A DNA stretch of 6,705 nucleotides from NCBI GenBank assembly GCA_037380725.1, contig JARRRL010000208.1, forward strand, positions 1 through 6,705, read 5' to 3'. Below the pieces are notes generated by a model that saw only the letters and a list, made by a program, of their open reading frames with translations, searched no databases and was not told where the DNA came from. A program made the position numbers and the translations under genes. Below, piece after piece: positions 1-4,771 of the stretch; the stretch's first letter is position 1, and each line of letters opens with the position of its first letter. This DNA is from JARRRL01 sp037380725 (lineage in GTDB: Bacteria; Pseudomonadota; Gammaproteobacteria; Pseudomonadales; JANQJO01).

Positions 1-597
1 AGGTTGCCAGGCGATACTGCTATGACACAGCTCACATTCGTTACTGGTGGCGATATGTTCGCTGTCTTTGCCGGTAGCAGTCACGCCATTGTGACAGCTC
101 ATACAGGCACCGGTGATGTTTGCGTGCGAAAATTGTACGGGTGTCCAGCCGAGGTCGGAATGGCACGCATCGCATTGCTCGGTGGTTCTGATATGGTTTG
201 GCGGTAAACCTTCAGCGGATAGGTCGTTGTGGCAACTGGTGCATGCGCCCAGGGTTTGCGTGTGATCAACGCGCACAATCTCTTCCCAAAGGGTAGAGGT
301 GTGGCAGCTCTCACAGCGCTCACTGGTCTGAATGTGGTCGATGGGTCTTGGCGAGGCATCAACGAGACCGTTCAGTGAGTGACAGGTAACGCAATTTCGG
401 GGGGTTCCTTTAAAGAGCCCTTTCACATGGCAGCTGTCGCAGCTTACGGTAGCGTGTGCACCGAATAAATCAAAGCCTGTGGTGGCGTGATCAAAGGTTT
501 TTTGGGCCGTTTCCGCGTGGATAATCTGTGCCAATACGCTGAACAGAAGACCGGTCAGTATGGATTTACGCAATGAATGAAGCAGGAAGTTCATCAT
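1..597 (-). CDS. Secreted multihaem c-type cytochrome, C-terminus beyond the window
   Basis: The frame is open for 199 codons from ATG at 597 to the left edge, so the gene is incomplete. Residues 1-28 form a Sec signal peptide (basic start, hydrophobic 12-26, likely cleavage after IHA28), placing the protein in the periplasm. Seven CXXCH haem-attachment motifs start at residues 53, 69, 95, 119, 142, 165 and 188. The first three, with FDH at 35-37, GAH at 46-48 and H88, repeat the three-haem module of the preceding gene. After that the layout changes to a two-haem unit with a 46-residue period (119 to 165, 142 to 188), each ending in a Cys-His motif followed by W. The start is two bases after the upstream stop with only a weak GGA upstream, so translational coupling is likely. 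ATG at 594 is an alternative start. The role is inferred to be electron transfer. The substrate is unknown, and the missing C-terminus could hold a catalytic or anchoring domain. Confidence 0.9.
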   Translation of the reverse strand, partial: MMNFLLHSLRKSILTGLLFSVLAQIIHAETAQKTFDHATTGFDLFGAHATVSCDSCHVKGLFKGTPRNCVTCHSLNGLVDASPRPIDHIQTSERCESCHTSTLWEEIVRVDHTQTLGACTSCHNDLSAEGLPPNHIRTTEQCDACHSDLGWTPVQFSHANITGACMSCHNGVTATGKDSEHIATSNECELCHSSIAWQP

Positions 598-599
598 AG

Positions 600-2171
600 T
601 CATTTATCCAATAAAAATATTTCTGAGAAATGATGTGTGTTATGGCATTGCGCGCAATTGTCGCCAAAACCACCGCGGTGAATATCTTGTTCGCTATGGC
701 AATCAATGCATTTATCCGATGTCTTCTTGGGTGAGGTGTGCGGGCTGTGGCAGCTGCTGCAGGCGAGGCCTTTATGCGCACCATCCAGCGCAAACTGAGT
801 TTGTTTGGTGTGATCAAAGGTCCAAAAGCCCCAGTCGTTGGGGTTATGGCACAGTGCGCATTGATCGCCCAGCGATTCTTGATGTGTGTCCTCAGACCGG
901 TGGCAGCTGACACAGGCACTTGCTGTGTCGGTAAAGTGACTGTTTTTATGACAGTTGCTGCACGGGACGATGGCGTGCATGCCAATTAAAGGAAAGTGGC
1001 TAAATTCATGATCAAATTTACTCGTGGATTGCCAGCCTTGCGTGTTGTGACAGGATGCGCAGTGTTGCAGTTCTTCCGACTGATGGATGTCATCTGAGCG
1101 GTGGCAGCCGAAACAGTCTTGCGGTAAGGGCGCCTCAACTGCGCCAACGTGGCAAGCGGTGCAAGTGAGCGTTTTGTGTTTTCCCGTCAAGGTAAAGTCC
1201 GTGTCTTTGTTGTGTTCAAATAAGCTGGTATTCCAGTTTTTGGTGCTGTGACAATTGTTGCATTTGCTCCCATTGCGGCCAAAATGGGGATCATCGTTTT
1301 TGTGACAGGCGTTGCATTGTTGGGGCGTATCGCTCTTGTCGGTCTGTGTGGGTGCGTGGCAGGCGCGACAAGGCAGGTTGATATGGCCGCCACGCAATGG
1401 GAATTCGGTTTTATTGTGATCAAATTTAATGCTGTCCCAGGCGGTTTCACTGTGACACGAGTCGCATTCAGTGCCATTGTTACCAGCATGGACATCTTTT
1501 GCCAAATGACAGCTGACGCAGGTGGTTTGTTCAAAGGTGTAGCGCTCACCCACGTGGCACGATAAGCAAGGCGCTTGTTGATGTTTACCGATTAACGGAA
1601 AATCGGTTTTGTCGTGGTCAAAATCCTGTTGATTTTGCCACTGCGTGGCGTCATGGCAGGAGTTGCATTGCTCTCCGAGTGCACGTTTGTGTGGGTCATC
1701 CTGTTTGTGGCAGGCAAAACACGTTGACTTGGTTTCACGATGTTTTTTGTTTGGGTGGTGGCAGCTGTCGCAGGCCAATGCCTGGTGTGCTCCGGTTAAT
1801 GTAAAATTCGTGTGATTATGCTTAAAAATGGCTGGATCCAGGCCGATGATGTCGGCATCTCGGCCTTCATGGTCTGTGTGGCAACTCTGACACGGGCTTG
1901 CGGTCGCGCTGGGTGAGATACCGTGATAGCCTTGTTGCTGCTTTCGATCCTTGGCTATGTCCTCATGGCAATTTAGGCAATTTTTAGACAACTCCTTTTT
2001 CTCAAAAGAGCTGTGACATTCTTCGCAGGTGGCTTCAATTTTGGCGTGACCTTCAATCAAGGGTCCGGGCATCAGGATTCTCTGTTTTAGCGATAAGCCG
2101 CTATTTGCCGTCCATCCAAGGGTGGGTAGCAGTGCCCAAACGATGCAGTGAATAAGTAGTGTTGGTTTCAT
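600..2171 (-). CDS. Periplasmic 21-haem c-type cytochrome built from three-haem modules
   Basis: This is a 523-residue protein with a Sec-type signal (hydrophobic 4-19, cleavage probably near residues 22-24). It has 21 CXXCH motifs, starting at 49, 65, 94, 134, 151, 169, 202, 218, 236, 268, 286, 304, 337, 353, 371, 404, 420, 438, 471, 488 and 506. The first three form a distinct N-terminal module (about 34-104). The remaining 18 fall into six regular modules. No enzymatic or membrane domain is seen, so it most likely acts as a periplasmic electron wire of the cytochrome c3/c7-like type. It lies 15 bases after the b-type membrane protein and 2 bases before a second cytochrome, which fits one operon and a shared electron path. 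The only start near the signal peptide is ATG at 2171, and its ribosome site is weak. It is far longer than the classical 4-haem c3 proteins. It also lacks the decahaem layout of MtrA/DmsE-type cytochromes. Haem content is read from motifs and not measured. Confidence 0.95.
   Translation of the reverse strand: MKPTLLIHCIVWALLPTLGWTANSGLSLKQRILMPGPLIEGHAKIEATCEECHSSFEKKELSKNCLNCHEDIAKDRKQQQGYHGISPSATASPCQSCHTDHEGRDADIIGLDPAIFKHNHTNFTLTGAHQALACDSCHHPNKKHRETKSTCFACHKQDDPHKRALGEQCNSCHDATQWQNQQDFDHDKTDFPLIGKHQQAPCLSCHVGERYTFEQTTCVSCHLAKDVHAGNNGTECDSCHSETAWDSIKFDHNKTEFPLRGGHINLPCRACHAPTQTDKSDTPQQCNACHKNDDPHFGRNGSKCNNCHSTKNWNTSLFEHNKDTDFTLTGKHKTLTCTACHVGAVEAPLPQDCFGCHRSDDIHQSEELQHCASCHNTQGWQSTSKFDHEFSHFPLIGMHAIVPCSNCHKNSHFTDTASACVSCHRSEDTHQESLGDQCALCHNPNDWGFWTFDHTKQTQFALDGAHKGLACSSCHSPHTSPKKTSDKCIDCHSEQDIHRGGFGDNCAQCHNTHHFSEIFLLDK
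627..1826 (-). repeat. Six tandem 67-residue three-haem modules within the 21-haem cytochrome
   Basis: Residues 116-515 of the cytochrome consist of six consecutive modules, with first haem motifs at 134, 202, 268, 337, 404 and 471, so the period is 66-69 residues (about 200 bases). Each module has the order F-x-H, G-x-H, CXXCH, CXXCH, acidic residue-x-H, CXXCH, and in the first five a W four to five residues later. The three non-motif His per module equal the number of haems, suggesting bis-His ligation of every haem. The last module has HHF in place of the W region and ends the protein. The pattern points to growth by internal duplication. Confidence 0.92.
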
Positions 2172-2186
2172 GTTTTGACTACTGTA

Positions 2187-3065
2187 TTAGTACAGGTGTA
2201 CTACAAAAATATGGGTGGCGGCGGTCAATAACATGAGTGCAAAAATGGGCAGATGCACTACGTGCCATAGGGAAAAAAGCCGTTCGCACAGTTGTAAACT
2301 GGGCAGTTTGTTTAAAATACGTATCAGCGCTCCAATGTGTTGCTGGAGCAGTTTAGCCCGCGTTCTGTCTGCTTCGCTTTGCGCCTGGTGGGTGCTGTTC
2401 TTTTCAAGATGATTGAGAAATTTTTTAACGAAAAACAGCTCTTTTTTTGCGCTTCTGCGCTGTCTGAAAAGTTGAATCACGGACGCCTTTTTGGCTTGAT
2501 TTTGAAAAATGGTATCGATGATTGCGAGCGCCTTGCTTTGGTTGAGCTGTTGCTGTTCTGTCAGGACGAAGGGAGTGGCAATTTCATTGAGTTGCTTAAA
2601 TTCTTCGCGCAGTTGACCCAGTTTAATTTTTTCGCCGTAAAAATGAGTGCGTATGTTGCTGTATAAGTAGCGGCCAATTAAACCGCTGCCCGCAACAAGC
2701 AGCATGGATACGAGTGCCACGGTGCTGTTCAGTGAGCCAAGCGAAAAATTGCTGTGAAATATCACCAAGAGCGGGCCCACTACGCCCAGCAGCATATGAA
2801 TTCGCAACCAAAATCTTGTGCTGAGTATGCCGCGCAGTGCTTTAAAGCGTTTGCGCATCGAATAAGTTAGCAATAAGAGCATCATGCTGCTGCCGATAAT
2901 GCCGAGCCAATAGCCCAGGCCATTTTTTGCCGTAATGTAGTGGTATTGACTCATATGAGAACCCCATAAGAGAACCGCTATTATGCAAATAAGCCAGGCA
3001 GCGGAACCAAAGCTAAGGATCGCTTGTGTGAAGCGAGAGGGATGGAAAGAATGGTGTTGAGGCAT
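2187..3065 (-). CDS. Five-helix membrane protein, putative two-haem b-type cytochrome
   Basis: This 292-residue protein has hydrophobic helices at about 17-34, 50-68, 86-104, 113-131 and 265-289, and a long basic soluble stretch between the last two (132-262, including RQRR at 201-204). Helix 3 carries H90 and H104, and helix 5 carries H271 and H285. Both pairs are 14 residues apart, the spacing seen in ferric-reductase/NADPH-oxidase-like and related bis-haem b proteins, where two helices clamp two stacked haems. By the positive-inside rule H90/H271 lie near the cytoplasm and H104/H285 near the periplasm. H37, H268 and H290 are further possible ligands. It is the first gene of the minus-strand operon, divergent from the flavoprotein gene, and is the obvious membrane relay between it and the periplasmic cytochromes. 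The ATG at 3065 keeps helix 1 but has a poor ribosome site. ATG at 2954 would lose that helix. Haem binding is inferred, and I do not recognise a named family. Confidence 0.85.
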   Translation of the reverse strand: MPQHHSFHPSRFTQAILSFGSAAWLICIIAVLLWGSHMSQYHYITAKNGLGYWLGIIGSSMMLLLLTYSMRKRFKALRGILSTRFWLRIHMLLGVVGPLLVIFHSNFSLGSLNSTVALVSMLLVAGSGLIGRYLYSNIRTHFYGEKIKLGQLREEFKQLNEIATPFVLTEQQQLNQSKALAIIDTIFQNQAKKASVIQLFRQRRSAKKELFFVKKFLNHLEKNSTHQAQSEADRTRAKLLQQHIGALIRILNKLPSLQLCERLFSLWHVVHLPIFALMLLTAATHIFVVHLY

Positions 3066-3161
3066 TGCGTGGTTCGAGCCTTAGCGTGAGTTGCGTTAGC
3101 CTGATTTGGATTCATGTTCTGCCGCTGGGTGGTGAATCTGTCACAGGACCGTGTTCAAGAT

Positions 3162-3180
3162 GTAAATGATAATCGTAACT
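3162..3180. promoter_or_regulatory. Candidate Fur box
   Basis: GTAAATGATAATCGTAACT matches the classical 19-bp Fur consensus at 13 positions, ten of them consecutive (AATGATAATC). It overlaps a -10-like TATCAT reading toward the minus-strand operon, the position expected for iron-dependent repression. An operon encoding more than 28 haem sites is a sensible Fur target. The right half of the dyad is poor, so this is a candidate only. Confidence 0.35.
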
Positions 3181-3199
3181 ATTTATTAATGGATGCGTG

Positions 3200-3301
3200 A
3201 TGCAAGCGCTTGGTATTTCGATACTTTTAGACACTTTCATGTTGTTTGTAAGCGTTGTTCTGTTGTGGCGTCAGTATAGAGTATTTCCAATTTTCATCTA
3301 A
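3200..3301 (+). CDS. Possible 33-residue single-helix membrane peptide
   Basis: ATG at 3200 opens a 33-codon frame ending in TAA at 3299-3301. Residues 4-23 are almost all hydrophobic apart from D11, followed by WRQYR and a short hydrophobic tail, which looks like a single-pass small membrane protein. A GGA lies 6 bases upstream, and GTG at 3197 is an in-frame alternative start. It sits alone in the divergent region, downstream of the Fur-like box and upstream of the CRP-like site. Chance open frames of this length are common, so it could easily be non-coding. Confidence 0.2.
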   Translation: MQALGISILLDTFMLFVSVVLLWRQYRVFPIFI

Positions 3302-3325
3302 AAATAAAGTATCTTGCTATGACAG

Positions 3326-3341
3326 TGTGAGGTGCGTCACG
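3326..3341. promoter_or_regulatory. Candidate CRP (Vfr-like) binding site
   Basis: TGTGAGGTGCGTCACG matches the core TGTGA-N6-TCACA at nine of ten defined positions with the correct six-base spacer. Its centre (3333.5) lies 41.5 bases upstream of the start point predicted from the -10-like TATGCT at 3363-3368, the geometry of a class II CRP-activated promoter. FNR would need TTGAT half sites, which are absent. It is about 150 bases from the flavoprotein start and points to control of that operon by CRP. Confidence 0.45.
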
Positions 3342-3362
3342 CCGAGTTCAGGATATATTGTC

Positions 3363-3368
3363 TATGCT
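3363..3368 (+). promoter_or_regulatory. Candidate -10 element for the flavoprotein operon
   Basis: TATGCT matches the -10 consensus at four of six positions. No recognisable -35 lies 16-18 bases upstream, which is usual for activator-dependent promoters. Its predicted start near 3375 puts the CRP-like site at -41.5 and the three 16-bp repeats in the 5' leader. TATATT at 3354-3359 is a competing candidate with a better hexamer but worse CRP spacing. Confidence 0.3.
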
Positions 3369-3403
3369 TCTTTGAAAAGCGGGATTTATGCGCCTTAGCG
3401 CTC

Positions 3404-3451
3404 CGTAGTATTCAGATCTCGTAGTATACAGATCTTGTAGTATACAGATCC
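3404..3451 (+). repeat. Three tandem 16-bp repeats ahead of the flavoprotein gene
   Basis: Units at 3404-3419, 3420-3435 and 3436-3451 follow the form YGTAGTATWCAGATCY. Units 1 and 2 differ at one base (T or A at position 9), and units 2 and 3 differ only at the two end bases. Two units contain the palindrome GTATAC, and units 1 and 2 also contain AGATCT. The array ends 30 bases before the GTG start of the flavoprotein gene. The perfect 16-base period suggests cooperative binding sites for a regulator, or an element acting in the mRNA leader. A simple replication-slippage product is also possible. Confidence 0.85.
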
Positions 3452-3481
3452 TGTCACCCATCCGTTTTGTGTGAATTTCAT

Positions 3482-4771
3482 GTGAGTCAAGTTGTTATCT
3501 TTTTTGTCATTTATATCCTGCCCGTGTCGCTTGTGATGGGGCTCTATATCGCCTGGAGTCGAGCAAAGTCTCGTGCGGCGACGCGCCGTCTGGAGGAATC
3601 CATTGAAAGTGGCTTGTCGGAGCCAGCTTCCTTGCATCCTCACATTGATTCCAACCTGTGTTTAGGGTGTGGCGCTTGTGTAAGTGCTTGTCCAGAGGGA
3701 GAGATCCTCGGTCTAATCGATCGAAGAGCCCAATTGGTATCACCCGCGTCGTGTATAGGCCATGGCGCCTGTCAGCAAGCGTGTCCCGTCCGGGCAATCA
3801 GTTTGGTCTTTGGCACTGCCAAGCGTGGCGTTGAGATTCCCATGCTTTCGCCCGACTTTGAAACGAATGTCCCAGGTATTTTTATTGCGGGCGAGCTTGG
3901 TGGTATGGGTTTGATAAAGAATGCTATTTTTCAAGGCGTATCTGCTCTGCAGGCGTTAGCGAGTAAACACCTGAAGCCAGCGCATGATTTTGAGTATGAT
4001 GTCGCAATTGTTGGCGCTGGTCCAGCGGGGCTGAGCGCCGGTTTGGCTGCTATGGAAAAGAAATTAAATTATATCTTGCTGGAGCAAGATACGGTGGGTG
4101 GTACGCTGGCGCATTATCCGCGGGGTAAAATTGTGATGACCAAGCCTGCGATATTGCCGCTTGTCGGGAAATTTCAGTTTAACGAAGCCAGCAAAGAACA
4201 GTTGATTGAATTTTGGCGAAAAGCCATTCGCAGCAGTGGCTTGCAAATAACAACACAGACACGTGTCGATGGCATCCAGACCAGTGGTTACGGTTTTAGT
4301 TTGAGCACGACACGGGGAGTGATTCGGGCAAGAACTGTACTGCTTGCTTTAGGGCGACGAGGCACACCGCGAACCTTGGGGGTCCCCGGCGAGGAACAAG
4401 GCAAAGTGGTGTATCGGCTTATTGATGCTGAGCAATACCGGGGTAAGCATGTGTTGGTGGTCGGTGGTGGGGATAGCGCTTTAGAAGCGGCGCTGAGCGT
4501 GGCGCGTGAGTCCGGCACAACGGTATCGATCTCCTACCGGAACGAGGCTTTTTCCCGCGCCAAGCCAAAGAATCGTGATGCCATGCAAGCCGCAATGGAT
4601 AACAATACCCTACAGGCTTATCTGCGTTCGACGGTGAGGCGTATTGAACCCACGGCTGTTTGCCTTGATACCCCGGAAGGGGAAAAAAATATTCCCAACG
4701 ATTACGTTATTGTCTGTGCGGGTGGTATTTTACCGAACCAATTTTTACAAGATGTATTTACAGGAGGCTAA
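3482..4771 (+). CDS. Membrane-anchored Fe-S flavoprotein, permuted thioredoxin-reductase-like NAD(P) oxidoreductase
   Basis: This 429-residue protein (numbered from GTG 3482) has four parts. There is an N-terminal transmembrane anchor (3-25). A ferredoxin-like pair follows, with motif 1 Cys at 60, 63, 66 and 70 and motif 2 with Cys 91, His 94, Cys 97 and Cys 101. A segment at about 115-155 (VPGIFIAGELGG) resembles the flavin-contacting C-terminal end of thioredoxin-reductase-like proteins. Then comes an FAD Rossmann motif GAGPAG (178-183) and an NAD(P)-binding GGGDSA (328-333). The CxxC redox disulfide of true thioredoxin reductases is absent: VVYRLIDAEQYRGK occupies that position. It therefore probably moves electrons between NAD(P)H, FAD and Fe-S clusters at the inner membrane face, with the divergent b-haem protein as likely partner. 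TTG at 3467 would add five residues. Neither start has a clear ribosome site, but GTG places the helix right at the N-terminus. The direction of electron flow is unknown. Confidence 0.88.
   Translation: MSQVVIFFVIYILPVSLVMGLYIAWSRAKSRAATRRLEESIESGLSEPASLHPHIDSNLCLGCGACVSACPEGEILGLIDRRAQLVSPASCIGHGACQQACPVRAISLVFGTAKRGVEIPMLSPDFETNVPGIFIAGELGGMGLIKNAIFQGVSALQALASKHLKPAHDFEYDVAIVGAGPAGLSAGLAAMEKKLNYILLEQDTVGGTLAHYPRGKIVMTKPAILPLVGKFQFNEASKEQLIEFWRKAIRSSGLQITTQTRVDGIQTSGYGFSLSTTRGVIRARTVLLALGRRGTPRTLGVPGEEQGKVVYRLIDAEQYRGKHVLVVGGGDSALEAALSVARESGTTVSISYRNEAFSRAKPKNRDAMQAAMDNNTLQAYLRSTVRRIEPTAVCLDTPEGEKNIPNDYVIVCAGGILPNQFLQDVFTGG

Larger units (their letters stand above)
3066..3481. promoter_or_regulatory. 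Divergent intergenic control region
   Basis: These 416 bases separate the minus-strand cytochrome operon from the plus-strand flavoprotein operon and must hold promoters for both. From left to right I see a Fur-like box (3162-3180), a possible 33-codon mini-ORF (3200-3301), a CRP-like dyad (3326-3341), -10 candidates at 3354-3359 (TATATT) and 3363-3368 (TATGCT), and three tandem 16-bp repeats (3404-3451). For the minus strand, TATCAT (3171-3166) is a 5/6 match to a -10 hexamer and lies inside the Fur-like box, but no good -35 was found. No tRNA, other RNA gene or mobile element is evident. Confidence 0.7.

Noticed and set aside
566..1549. Minus-strand frames overlapping the 21-haem cytochrome (566-985 and 1187-1549)
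   Set aside because: They are out-of-frame shadows. CXXCH motifs occur only in the 600-2171 frame.
635..1565. Long plus-strand open frames opposite the 21-haem cytochrome
   Set aside because: They are antisense to an unambiguous CXXCH-rich gene. Openness comes from the repeated Cys/His codon pattern, and their translations show no domain.
600..2171. Identification as an MtrA/DmsE-type decahaem or OmcA-type cytochrome
   Set aside because: The haem count, the 67-residue period and the lack of a lipoprotein signal or MtrB-like partner do not fit.
3404..3451. CRISPR array or plasmid iteron origin
   Set aside because: There are only three directly abutting 16-bp units without spacers, and no Cas, Rep or AT-rich origin features nearby.
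4644..4751. TTG 4644 as start of the ankyrin gene
   Set aside because: It lies over 100 bases inside the flavoprotein gene, adds 36 residues without family resemblance, and ATG 4752 sits right before the Sel1 homology.
3482..4771. Naming the flavoprotein a thioredoxin reductase
   Set aside because: The redox-active CxxC is missing, the domain order is permuted, and it carries Fe-S motifs and a membrane anchor.
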